From Rickettsiales bacterium (lineage in GTDB: Bacteria > Pseudomonadota > Alphaproteobacteria > Rs-D84), in the NCBI GenBank assembly GCA_031256175.1, contig JAIRRC010000017.1, positions 1 through 46,405 on the forward strand: 46,405 nucleotides of DNA, in the 5' to 3' direction. Shown here piece after piece: positions 28,393 through 37,460 of the stretch. The number at the start of each line of letters is the position of its first letter. Position 1 is the stretch's first letter. Made by a program: the position numbers and the translations under genes. Below the pieces are notes generated by a model. The model was given only the letters and a program-made list of their open reading frames with translations. It did not search any database and had not been told where the DNA came from.

Positions 28393-29715
28393 ATGAGAAT
28401 CGAAAACCTGTTTATCAAACGCGAAAAGGAATTGCCAAGCGACGCCACGACCAGCGGCCATAAATTGAGTTTGCGCGGCGGTTTCGTGCACCAGACGGCG
28501 GCGGGGATATATACGTATTCGTCAATCGGCTGGGCGGCCGTGCAGAATATCTCGAATATCATAAGGGACGAAATGAACAAGGTCGGCGCGCAGGAAATCT
28601 TCATGCCCGTGCTTTCGCCGGCGTCGTTGTGGAAGGAAACGAACCGCGAAAACATCGACGTGCTTCTGAAATTCAAAAACCGCAGCGGCCAGGAATTGGC
28701 CTTGAACCCTACGCACGAGGAAATCGTGGTGGATTACGCGCGCTCGGCCCTGCAAAGCTATAAGCAGCTTCCCTTCGCGCTTTACCAGATACAGGACAAA
28801 TACCGGGACGAAGCGCGCGCGCGCGCGGGGATAATGCGCGGCCGCGAATTCCTGATGAAGGACGCGTATTCCTTCCACGCGACCGAAGCGGATTTGGACG
28901 AAACATACGCGAAAATCCTGGAAGCGTATAAAAGAATATTCAAACGCATAGGCCTTGATAATGTTATAGACGTGCTGGCGCCCGGCGGCGATATGAGCAG
29001 CCGGTTCTCGCACGAATTCCAATGGCTGAACGAAACTGGCGAAGACATTATCTACATCTGTGAAAATAACAACTCCCCCCTTGCGGGGGAGTCGCAGAGC
29101 GCGAAGCGCGATGCGGTGGGGGGACAAGGCGATTGCACCTACCGCTCCAACAAAGAAATCCTGACGAACGGCGACAAAGACGCCGAAGACGTTCTCGTCT
29201 GCCCGAAATGCGGCGGGAAGTTGACGGCGCACCGCGCGGTTGAAGTCGGAAATATATTCCGTCTGGGCGACAAATACTCTCGCCCGATGAAATTGGAATA
29301 TACGGACGAAACCGGCGCGCGGAAAAATCCGGTTATGGGCTGCTACGGCATAGGCGTCAGCCGGTGCCTCGGCGCATTGTTCGAACAATCCGGCAGCGAC
29401 TCCAAGGCGGTATTCAACCTGGAAACCGCCCCCTATAAAGTCCACATAATAACGCTGGGCGCAGACGAATCCGCCCGCAAGGAAGCGGAAAAACTTTACA
29501 CGGAATTGACTAAGGCCGGCGTCGCGACGATTATCGACGCGACGGACGACAGGGCTGGCAGCAAATTCGCGAACGCGGACTTGCTCGGCGCGCCGATAAG
29601 GATAATCTCGTCGGATAAGAATATCGCGAACGGCAGCTTCGAAATAAAATCGGACCTTTTGCCCGCCGCTTTACCAATCGCAGACGCCTTCAAAAAAATC
29701 ATCGCCATTATTTGA
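28393..29715 (+). CDS. proS: prolyl-tRNA synthetase
   Basis: RGGFVHQTAAGIYTYSSIGWAAVQNISNIIRDEMNKVGAQEI; ALNPTHEEIVVDYAR; MGCYGIGVSR. Confidence 0.95.
   Translation: MRIENLFIKREKELPSDATTSGHKLSLRGGFVHQTAAGIYTYSSIGWAAVQNISNIIRDEMNKVGAQEIFMPVLSPASLWKETNRENIDVLLKFKNRSGQELALNPTHEEIVVDYARSALQSYKQLPFALYQIQDKYRDEARARAGIMRGREFLMKDAYSFHATEADLDETYAKILEAYKRIFKRIGLDNVIDVLAPGGDMSSRFSHEFQWLNETGEDIIYICENNNSPLAGESQSAKRDAVGGQGDCTYRSNKEILTNGDKDAEDVLVCPKCGGKLTAHRAVEVGNIFRLGDKYSRPMKLEYTDETGARKNPVMGCYGIGVSRCLGALFEQSGSDSKAVFNLETAPYKVHIITLGADESARKEAEKLYTELTKAGVATIIDATDDRAGSKFANADLLGAPIRIISSDKNIANGSFEIKSDLLPAALPIADAFKKIIAII
29071..29127. repeat. family R1 repeat inside proS
   Basis: aactccccccttgcgggggagtCGCAgaGCGCgaaGCGCgaTGCGgtggggggacaa. 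Confidence 0.85.
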
Positions 29716-29719
29716 TAAT

Positions 29720-29781
29720 TAACTCCACCCTTGTGGGGGAGTCTGAATTTACGAAGTAAATTCAGGTGGGGGGGTCAAATA
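29720..29781. repeat. family R1 repeat, intergenic
   Basis: aactccacccttgtgggggagtCTGAATTTAcgaagTAAATTCAGgtggggggtca. Confidence 0.85.
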
Positions 29782-29848
29782 ATTTATCTTTATCATTGAC
29801 AAACGTCTATTTTCATCTAAAATCAAATCCTAATCAAAAGGATTTACG

Positions 29849-31039
29849 ATGAGCATATTCGGCGTCCAAACCTTCGGAATCAAAACCCCCTTAATCCACG
29901 ACAACGACAACCTGGTCGAAATCATAAAGCAAACCATGCTGGACGCGATGCGCGAAGGCTTCTCGATGCAGAACGGCGACGTGCTTTGCATAACCGAATC
30001 CGTAGTCGCGCGCAGCCAGGGCAATTACGCGACGCGGGGCCAAATAGTGTCGGACTTGCAGTCGAAATTCGACACGGACCACCTTGGCGTGGTGTTCCCG
30101 ATAATGTCGCGCAACCGGTTCGCGGAAATTTTGCGCGCCATATCTGCGGGCTTCGACCAGATAACATTGCAAATGTCGTATCCGTCGGACGAAGTCGGCA
30201 ACCATTTGGTCAAGCCGGAGCAGATTATGTCCGCAAGGGTGAACCCGAGCGCGGATAACTTCGCAAGCTGGGAGTTTCAAAAAATATTCGGCGAAACGAA
30301 GCACGAATTCACGGGCGTCGATTATATCAAATACTACCTTAATCCGAACAGCGACATCGAAGGCGCGCCTGCGATAAACAATATACATATAGTGCTAAGC
30401 AACGACCCGACATATATCCTGCGGCATACGCCATACGTTTTGGCGGCGGACATACACTCGCGCCATCGCACGAAGAAAGCCATAGCGGACACGAACAAGG
30501 CCGAAGAAATTTTGGGCCTGGACGAAATCATGAACGAACCCGGCAAGGGCGGATATAATCCGGATTACGGGCTTTTGGGCTCGAACTTGGCGACTCCGGG
30601 GAAATTGAAATTGTTCCCGCGCGATTGCAAGGCGCTCGCGCAGGCGGTCCAGAGATGGGCGAAGGAAACCTTCGGCATAGACATCGAAGTCATGGTCTAT
30701 GGCGACGGCGCGTTCAAAGACCCTGTCGGCAAGATTTGGGAATTGGCGGACCCTGTCGTGTCGCCTGGATTTACCGACGGCCTTGAAGGCACGCCGAACG
30801 AAGTCAAATTGAAATACCAGATAGACAGCATGGACGCGTCGGGCAAATCGCGCGCGGACGGCGAAGCGTCGATAAAGGAAATGATTTCCGCGAAAAATAA
30901 AACGCATCAGCTTGGCACGACTCCGCGCCAATACACCGACTTGCTGGGCAGCCTTGCGGACTTGTGCAGCGGCAGCGGCGACAAGGGCACGCCCTTGGTG
31001 CTGGTCAGAAACTACTTCGACAATTACTATTCGCGTTAA
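29849..31039 (+). CDS. coenzyme F420-0:L-glutamate ligase-like (CofE family) protein
   Basis: FGIKTPLIHDNDNLVEII...QNGDVLCITESVVARSQGNYA; IHIVLSNDPTYILRHTPYVLAADIHSRHRTKKAIADTNK. Confidence 0.65.
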   Translation: MSIFGVQTFGIKTPLIHDNDNLVEIIKQTMLDAMREGFSMQNGDVLCITESVVARSQGNYATRGQIVSDLQSKFDTDHLGVVFPIMSRNRFAEILRAISAGFDQITLQMSYPSDEVGNHLVKPEQIMSARVNPSADNFASWEFQKIFGETKHEFTGVDYIKYYLNPNSDIEGAPAINNIHIVLSNDPTYILRHTPYVLAADIHSRHRTKKAIADTNKAEEILGLDEIMNEPGKGGYNPDYGLLGSNLATPGKLKLFPRDCKALAQAVQRWAKETFGIDIEVMVYGDGAFKDPVGKIWELADPVVSPGFTDGLEGTPNEVKLKYQIDSMDASGKSRADGEASIKEMISAKNKTHQLGTTPRQYTDLLGSLADLCSGSGDKGTPLVLVRNYFDNYYSR

Positions 31040-31048
31040 GGAGCCGAT

Positions 31049-32188
31049 ATGAACATAATCCATACCTACTCGTATAAACTCAGGAAGATTTTCAATAATA
31101 AAATCCATTCTGGCGCGTCGTTCGACGATTATTTGATTCGCCCGGGGTTCGCGGAATTGACGCCGAACGAAACCTCGATAGAGGCCGCGCTCTGGAACAA
31201 TTACGGCACCGACCTAAGCTTGCAGCTTCCGATTTTCTCGGCGGCGATGGATACGATAAGCGAAAGCGCGATGGGCGTGGCGATGTCGGAAAGCGGCGGC
31301 ATCGCGGTGATACATAAGAATTTGACTCCGGAAAAGCAGGCTGCGGAAGTGAAAATCGTGAAGGACGCGGGCGGCATTGTCGCGGCGGCGGTTGGCGTGA
31401 AAGCCAGCGAAATGGAGCGGGCCGAGAAACTGATTGTCGCGGGCGCGGACGTATTGGTCATAGACTCGTCGCATGGACACTCGAAAAACGTGGGCAATAT
31501 GGTGAAAGAGCTGCGCCGCGCATATCCCGGGCTTTTCCTGGTTGCGGGCAACGTGGCGACGGGCGAAGGCGCGCTGTATCTCGAAGATTGCGGCGCAAGC
31601 GCGGTGAAGGTCGGCATAGGGCCGGGCAGCATATGCACGACGCGCGTGGTAAGCGGTTGCGGCGTGCCGCAGCTGTATGCGATATACGACGTGTCGTTGG
31701 CATTGAACAAGCGCGTGCCGATTATAGCGGACGGCGGGATAAAGGAATCCGGCGACATGGTGAAGGCTTTGGCGGTTGGCGCGGACGCGGTTATGATTGG
31801 GAATATGCTCTCCGGCACGGACGAAACGCCGGGCGAAGTGAAAATAGACGCGAATAAAAGGCCTTATAAGGAATACCGCGGGATGGGTTCGATAGCGGCG
31901 ATGAAGCGCGGTTCGAAGGACAGATACTTCCAGGACAATGTGAACGACGACAAGAAATTCGTGCCCGAAGGGATAGAGTCTGTGGTGCCGTGCAAAGGCT
32001 CTGCGAAAGATTTGTTGTATAAAATGGGCGGCGGTCTTCGCGTGGGACTTGGGCTTTCGGGCTCGGAAAATATATCAGAGTTGAAGAAAAGGAAAATTTA
32101 CAAAATCACGAAAGCGAGCGTGGTGGAAAGCCGCCCGCATAGCGTGCAGGAAAAAGTGCAACAGGAACAAAACCAACACTCCCATTAA
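31049..32188 (+). CDS. guaB: IMP dehydrogenase lacking the CBS module
   Basis: FDDYLIRPGFAEL, KVGIGPGSICTTRVVSGCGVPQL, YRGMGSIAAMKRGSKDRYFQ; no insert between GGIAVIHKNLTPEKQAAEVKIVKD and IVAAAVGV. Confidence 0.85.
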   Translation: MNIIHTYSYKLRKIFNNKIHSGASFDDYLIRPGFAELTPNETSIEAALWNNYGTDLSLQLPIFSAAMDTISESAMGVAMSESGGIAVIHKNLTPEKQAAEVKIVKDAGGIVAAAVGVKASEMERAEKLIVAGADVLVIDSSHGHSKNVGNMVKELRRAYPGLFLVAGNVATGEGALYLEDCGASAVKVGIGPGSICTTRVVSGCGVPQLYAIYDVSLALNKRVPIIADGGIKESGDMVKALAVGADAVMIGNMLSGTDETPGEVKIDANKRPYKEYRGMGSIAAMKRGSKDRYFQDNVNDDKKFVPEGIESVVPCKGSAKDLLYKMGGGLRVGLGLSGSENISELKKRKIYKITKASVVESRPHSVQEKVQQEQNQHSH

Positions 32189-32211
32189 ATAAAAATGTCA
32201 TCCCCGCATAA

Positions 32212-32258
32212 AGTTCCCCTCCTGTGGAGGAGTCGCCGAAGGCGGGGTGGTCCTTGTC
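32212..32258. repeat. family R2 repeat
   Basis: aaagttcccctcctgtggaggagtcGCCgaaGGCggggtggtcc, followed by R3 copies to ~32330. Confidence 0.8.
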
Positions 32259-32349
32259 ATCCCTTTCACTCTATCGTCATGCTGGCGCATGCCAGCATCC
32301 AGTAATAAACCCCGCGTTAGCGGGTAATAAACTCCAAAAATTTTTGTCC

Positions 32350-32793
32350 TTATATCTTCAAACTCGGATTGCTCTTCTGCAACCGGCCAAGCGCCTCGCC
32401 CTGAGCCTTCGCGAACTCGGCGGGATTCCAAACCTGGAAACTATTTCCGCGGCCGACGAAAACGGCATCCCCGGAAATCCCCGCGTGTTTAAGCAAATCT
32501 TCCGGAATGACCACACGGCCCGACACGTCGAATTGAAGCGGCCGCGCATCGGCGAAAAGCATGGCGGTAAGGTCGTCCTGCGTCTTGTCGAAAGCGCCCA
32601 ATTGGTCTGTCGCGGCGGCCATCTTCTCCATTCGGTCCATGGAAAAACCTTCGATGCACTTGGCCGTGAAGGAACGGAACAGCACAACGCCGCCGAAATT
32701 TTCCGCGTGGGCGGCGGCGCGAAAAACCGCCGGAACGGAAATCCGCCCCTTCGCATCAATACTATTTTTGAAAGACGATAAAAACAACGCCAT
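32350..32793 (-). CDS. mraZ: transcriptional regulator MraZ
   Basis: FKNSIDAKGRISVPAVFRAAAHAENFGGVVLFRSFTAKCIEGF; two SpoVT/AbrB-like halves. Confidence 0.9.
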   Translation of the reverse strand: MALFLSSFKNSIDAKGRISVPAVFRAAAHAENFGGVVLFRSFTAKCIEGFSMDRMEKMAAATDQLGAFDKTQDDLTAMLFADARPLQFDVSGRVVIPEDLLKHAGISGDAVFVGRGNSFQVWNPAEFAKAQGEALGRLQKSNPSLKI

Positions 32794-32939
32794 TCTTTCC
32801 TCTGCTAACTCCCAACATATTACATTCTCCTTTTCATGCCTGTCAATGACAATTTTATGTTATTTTACGGAATTCCATGCCATAAGCCAGTCAAAAACCG
32901 CCAATTATAGAAAATATTAAATAAAATTGATTTTTTTAC

Positions 32940-32969
32940 TTGACCCCCCGATTCGTTTTTTTATATGAT
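32940..32969 (+). promoter_or_regulatory. sigma70-type promoter candidate
   Basis: TTGACC-18-TATGAT upstream of the 106-aa ORF. Confidence 0.55.
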
Positions 32970-32999
32970 TCGGTTAAGGAAACAAAAAACGGGGGAAAA

Positions 33000-33320
33000 A
33001 TGACACAAAACTTAGTCCAAATAATGACCGCGCTCGACCAGGTTCTTGCCAGCGTTGCATGGCTTGGCTCGGACGGCAAAATCGACAGCCTGAAAGGGCG
33101 CCTTCAAAACGGCACGGCGGACAGCCTGGATAAGCTGCCGCGCGACGCATTGACCGGCGCTTATATCGCGCTTCAAATCAAATGTGACAATTTCGAGCCT
33201 GCGGTCGAAGCGCTTAACGACGACGAGCTTGCGGTCAGGGTGAAAGCGATGGTCTTTTCGGAAGCGAAGAGGATACTGGATATGAAGCCGGCCGCGAAGA
33301 AAGACGCGCGCGCCGCCTAA
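33000..33320 (+). CDS. hypothetical protein (106 aa)
   Basis: ORF with start at ATG 33000 (gggggaaaaATG), own promoter and terminator candidates. Confidence 0.6.
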   Translation: MTQNLVQIMTALDQVLASVAWLGSDGKIDSLKGRLQNGTADSLDKLPRDALTGAYIALQIKCDNFEPAVEALNDDELAVRVKAMVFSEAKRILDMKPAAKKDARAA

Positions 33321-33347
33321 AAGTTTCCCAAGCGGGAAGGAAGGGAG

Positions 33348-33382
33348 AACGCCCCGGACCAAAAATCCCGGGCGTTTTTATT
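33348..33382 (+). terminator. rho-independent terminator
   Basis: aacgccccgg-accaaaaat-cccgggcgtt followed by tttatttat. Confidence 0.8.
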
Positions 33383-33424
33383 TATATTGAAAATCCCGCA
33401 TATATGATTTATAAATTCAGAACG

Positions 33425-33502
33425 TCGGGGCATAGCTCAGCCTGGTAGAGTGCTTGCATGGGGTGCAAGAGGTCGCACGTTCGAACCGTGTTGCCCCGAC
33501 CA
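33425..33502 (+). tRNA. tRNA-Pro(GGG), CCA encoded
   Basis: TCGGGGC...GCCCCGA acceptor, anticodon arm cttgc-ATGGGGT-gcaag, gttcgaacc T-loop, terminal CCA. Confidence 0.92.
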
Positions 33503-33522
33503 AAAAATTAAGCCGCCGGAAT

Positions 33523-34605
33523 ATGATTGCCTCTCTAACCCTAACCAACTTCCGCAACCATAAATCGACCCGGATAAAAACCATGGGCGCGAAGCATATC
33601 GTCCTGTTCGGCGCCAACGGCAGCGGCAAAACAAACATCATCGAGGCGATTTCCCTGCTGGCGCCCGGCGCCGGGCTTCGCCGGGCCGAGCTTTCCGATT
33701 TCCAAACCTTCGAATCCGGCGCGGGCTTCGGCGTGCACGCGGAATTGGAATCGGGCGACACCGCCGCGACCGCCGCGGCAATCGACGCGCCGCGCCGCGC
33801 GATAAAAATCAACGGCCAAGACTCGTCTCTGGCCGAACTTTTGAAAATAATAAAGCCCGTCTGGATAACGCCGCGCGAAGACGGATTGTTTTATGGCGGC
33901 GCGTCCGACCGCCGCGCGTTTTTCGACCATCTGATTGCGGGATTTTCGCCATCGCACGCGGGGCGCGTAAGCCGCCTGGCGAAATTGACGGCGGAACGCG
34001 CGGCCGCGCTGCGCGGCGGCGCGGAAGACGGCTGGCTGTCCGCGATAGAGGAAAACCTTATGCAAACCGCGTCCAGCGTCGCGGCCGAGCGCGTGAAATA
34101 CTGCGCGGAACTCAATCATTTTTTTGGCGCTGAATCGGGCTTTGGGAAAAACGCGCTCGCCCCCTCGGGCTGGCTTGAAGACAGAATAGCCGCGGGCGAG
34201 CCGATTTCGAAAATCGAAACGGATTATGCGCGGTATCTTTCGGAAAACCGCATATTGGTCGCGGACCGCCAGATTATGGACGGCCCGCACAAATCGGATT
34301 TCAAGGTGCTAAGCGTCGATATGAACCGCCCGGCGCACCTATGCTCGACGGGCCAGCAGAAAATGATTCTGTTGTCACTGGCGCTTTCGCACGCGCGCCT
34401 GATAGCGGCGATTTTCGGCGCGGCGCCGGTTATATTGCTGGACGAGGTGGCGGCGCATCTGGACAAGGACACGCGCGCGAAGCTGCTGGCGGAATTCGCG
34501 AAAATCGAAGCGCAAATATGGATGACCGGCACGTCGGCGTCAAGCTTCGGGGGATTGCCCGGCGCGGCGTTCATAGAAATCGGAAACGGCAGGGTGATGG
34601 AATGA
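33523..34605 (+). CDS. recF: DNA replication and repair protein RecF
   Basis: LTLTNFRNHKSTRI...LFGANGSGKTNIIEAISLLAPGAGLR; GPHKSDF; STGQQKMILLSLALSHARLI; start reset from 33454, which lies in the tRNA. Confidence 0.93.
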   Translation: MIASLTLTNFRNHKSTRIKTMGAKHIVLFGANGSGKTNIIEAISLLAPGAGLRRAELSDFQTFESGAGFGVHAELESGDTAATAAAIDAPRRAIKINGQDSSLAELLKIIKPVWITPREDGLFYGGASDRRAFFDHLIAGFSPSHAGRVSRLAKLTAERAAALRGGAEDGWLSAIEENLMQTASSVAAERVKYCAELNHFFGAESGFGKNALAPSGWLEDRIAAGEPISKIETDYARYLSENRILVADRQIMDGPHKSDFKVLSVDMNRPAHLCSTGQQKMILLSLALSHARLIAAIFGAAPVILLDEVAAHLDKDTRAKLLAEFAKIEAQIWMTGTSASSFGGLPGAAFIEIGNGRVME

Positions 34606-35090
34606 CGAAGCGCATAATCGGAATCGACCCGGGGCTTGTGCACACCGGCTGGGCTATTATAGAGGCGGCGGGCAATCAGCGGAAATATATCGCGTCCGGC
34701 GTTATATTGCCCAAGACAAGCGCGCCATTGCCGGAACGCCTGCTGGCGATTTTCGACGGCTTGCAGAAAATCGCGGCGGAATTTGGTCCGACCGAAGCCG
34801 CGATAGAAATAACCTTTGTAAGCAAGAACCCGATGACCAGCCTGCTGCTGGGCCACGCGCGCGGAACGGCGATAGCGGCGCTGGGCAAAGCGGGGCTTCG
34901 CGTGGCGGAATACGACCCGACGAAAATAAAGAAGGCGGTGGTCGGCACGGGCCGCGGCGACAAGGACCAAGTGGCGAAAATGGTGTCGCTTCTAATGCCC
35001 GGGGCCAAGCCGAAAACTTCGGACGAGGCGGACGCGATAGCAATCGCATTGACACACGCGAACACATCGGATATATTGACCAGATGTTGA
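34602..35090 (+). CDS. ruvC: Holliday junction resolvase RuvC
   Basis: IIGIDPGLVHTGWAIIE...; DEADAIAIALTHA. Confidence 0.95.
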   Translation: MTKRIIGIDPGLVHTGWAIIEAAGNQRKYIASGVILPKTSAPLPERLLAIFDGLQKIAAEFGPTEAAIEITFVSKNPMTSLLLGHARGTAIAALGKAGLRVAEYDPTKIKKAVVGTGRGDKDQVAKMVSLLMPGAKPKTSDEADAIAIALTHANTSDILTRC

Positions 35091-35593
35091 AAAAACTATT
35101 GCTGATTTTGGGAATCATAATCGCGGACCAAGCGTCGAAAGGCTGCCTTCTTTTCCTGCTGACGGGCGGCGTGCCGCTATATGGAAAATTTTACGAGCTT
35201 GTGCCGTATCCGGTCATGTTCGCGCAGATTGCAAGCTTCTTCAACCTGGTATTTACATGGAATCCGGGGACAAGCTTTTCGATGTTGCAGAACGTTGGCG
35301 CCGCGGCGCCGCTTGTCGTCATATTCGCGACGGGAATCATCATCGGCTACTTGGGCCACCGGCTGTTTTTCGTCCGGCCAAGCAATCTGGAAAACTTCGC
35401 GCTTACATTGATAGTCGGCGGCGCATTGGGCAATCTGATAGACCGGCTAAGGTTCGGCGCGGTCGTGGACTTTTTGGATTTTCATGCGGGCGCATTGCAT
35501 TGGCCTGCGTTCAATTTCGCGGATATAAGCATATCCGTCGGAATAATGGTTTACATCTACGCATTGGTAAAAGGATACAGGAATGGAAAATAA
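35084..35593 (+). CDS. lspA: lipoprotein signal peptidase
   Basis: NLVFTWNPGTSFSM..GGALGNLIDRLRFGAVVDFLDFH...FNFADISISVG. Confidence 0.95.
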   Translation: MLKKLLLILGIIIADQASKGCLLFLLTGGVPLYGKFYELVPYPVMFAQIASFFNLVFTWNPGTSFSMLQNVGAAAPLVVIFATGIIIGYLGHRLFFVRPSNLENFALTLIVGGALGNLIDRLRFGAVVDFLDFHAGALHWPAFNFADISISVGIMVYIYALVKGYRNGK

Positions 35594-37016
35594 AAAACCT
35601 AAATATATAGAGCTTGCGTTCCTGCTGGCGATATTCCTTGGAATAAACTACCTGATTCTGTCGTGGCTTTCCCCGTCCCACCATGTCATTCCAGCGAAAG
35701 CTGGAATCCAGGTAATAAATCCCGCGCCAGCGGGTATGCCCGAAACAATCGCATCGAAAGAAATCTCGCTCACATCGTCCGGCAATAGAATCTCGAACAT
35801 CAAACTCTTGAATTACCAGCCTGTCGAGCTTCTGGCCAATCCCGGCGAATTCATAGAGTTCGGAATAATAGGCGGCGGCGACTTTACGAAAACGATAACG
35901 ATTTCGGATAACTATATAATAAACGTCGCGATAAAAGCGAAGAACGCGAACGCGGTCCCATACGCGCGCATCACCCGCGGCGAAGGCAAGAAACCCGGCA
36001 TGATGTTGGCTGCGTCAAGCGGCGGAATCGCGGGCGCGAACGGAAAGATAGAGCGCGAAAGCTGGTCGGATATGAAGGACAAAGGCGTGGTGTTCGAAAG
36101 CGCCGCGGACGGGTTCGCCGGCTTCGAGGACCAGTATTGGCAAACGATAGTCCAAGCGTCCGCGCCCTCGACCATCAGAATGAAAAACATCGGCGACGAC
36201 CGGTTCCAAGCGGACATCTCGGCCGCGAACGCCGGGTCGGAATCCGCCTTCCGCATATTCGCGGGGCCCAAATCGCAAAAAATCCTGAACGCCGCGGACG
36301 CCCAAATGCCGGGCGTTGGGCGGACGATAGATTACGGCTGGTTCTCGTTTTTATCGCGGCCGTTCCTGTGGGCGTTGACGGCGCTTCACGACCTGGTCGG
36401 GAATTACGGCCTGGCGATAATAATCCTTACCTTGATTCTAAGGACATTGATGATTCCTCTGACGCGCAAGTCGTATCAGTCGATGGCGGCGATGCAGAAA
36501 ATGCAGCCTGAAATGCAGCGGATACAGAAATTGTATAAGGACGACCGGGCGCGGTTGCAGCAGGAAATGATGTCGCTGTATTCGAAAACGAAAGCGAACC
36601 CGATGTCGGGCTGCTTGCCGATGCTGCTGCAAATCCCGATATTCTTCGCATTGTATAAAGCGCTTATAATCGCGGTTGAAATGCGCAGCTCGGGTTTCTT
36701 GTGGATAAGCGACTTGGCCGCTGCGGACCCGACGAACGTTTTGAATCTTTTCGGACTTCTGCCATACGCGCCGCCAAGCTGGCTGCCGGCGATTGGAATC
36801 TTGCCGATACTGATGGGCGCGTCGATGTGGCTTCAAATGCGGCTGTCGTCGAATGCAAGCGGCGCAACAATGCCTGGGATGGGCTTCATGAAATGGATAC
36901 CACTGGTGTTCGTGGTTCTGTTCGCGGGGCTTCCCGCGGGCTTGGTGCTGTATTGGACAATATCGAATTTGTTCGGCATAGCGCAGCAGTATTATATAAA
37001 GAGAACATTGCGCTGA
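35583..37016 (+). CDS. yidC: membrane protein insertase YidC
   Basis: VGNYGLAIIILTLILRTLMIPLTRKSYQSMAAMQKMQPEMQRIQKLYKDDR. Confidence 0.95.
   Translation: MENKKPKYIELAFLLAIFLGINYLILSWLSPSHHVIPAKAGIQVINPAPAGMPETIASKEISLTSSGNRISNIKLLNYQPVELLANPGEFIEFGIIGGGDFTKTITISDNYIINVAIKAKNANAVPYARITRGEGKKPGMMLAASSGGIAGANGKIERESWSDMKDKGVVFESAADGFAGFEDQYWQTIVQASAPSTIRMKNIGDDRFQADISAANAGSESAFRIFAGPKSQKILNAADAQMPGVGRTIDYGWFSFLSRPFLWALTALHDLVGNYGLAIIILTLILRTLMIPLTRKSYQSMAAMQKMQPEMQRIQKLYKDDRARLQQEMMSLYSKTKANPMSGCLPMLLQIPIFFALYKALIIAVEMRSSGFLWISDLAAADPTNVLNLFGLLPYAPPSWLPAIGILPILMGASMWLQMRLSSNASGATMPGMGFMKWIPLVFVVLFAGLPAGLVLYWTISNLFGIAQQYYIKRTLR
35684..35736. repeat. family R3 palindromes inside yidC
   Basis: tgtcattccagcgaaagctggaatccaggtaataaatcccgcgccagcgggta, encoding HHVIPAKAGIQVINPAPAGMP. 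Confidence 0.85.
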
Positions 37017-37022
37017 AAACTT

Positions 37023-37401
37023 TCCTATGGAACCACATCGCATAAATTCCTAATATTGAATGAAGGGGGCATGTCGCAATAAAGCGGGAAGCCCGCGCAA
37101 AGGTGCGGCGCGTTCGTGTTCAACAACACGAATTCGCCCGCGTCGAATTGCGCGCAGAATTGCGCCAATAATTGCGCGAATAACGCGGCCGCCAATTCCG
37201 ATTTCCGGTCGTCGTTGCTTTCCTCTTCTGATACCTGCGTGTGCAAAGTTTCGCCAACCCGGGGGACGCGGCCGCGCGCCGCAAAGCCATAAACAGGGCT
37301 GGACATGCCGCCGTCTCGGGCCTTTGGCCTGGGAAAATACGATAACCGGGCGGGCCGGCAGGCGCTTTCTGCGCCCCCGGCCCTGAAAGTTTTCCATAGG
37401 A
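37023..37401. repeat. 10-bp inverted repeat bracketing the DGR template region
   Basis: TCCTATGGAA at 37023-37032 and TTCCATAGGA at 37392-37401. Confidence 0.5.
37106..37223 (+). repeat. DGR template repeat (TR)
   Basis: 118 bp aligned without gaps to rc 39627-39744; 12 mismatches, all at TR adenines; non-coding context upstream of the RT. Confidence 0.95.
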
Positions 37402-37460
37402 TAACTCTCCTGCTGAAATGTTCCGATTGAATTCCTAGAATGATGTAAAAGGAGCGAATC

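Noticed and set aside
33425-33502. tRNA-Pro as an integration site for the phage or DGR
   Set aside because: No integrase, no partial tRNA duplicate in the window, and neighbouring genes are ordinary housekeeping genes
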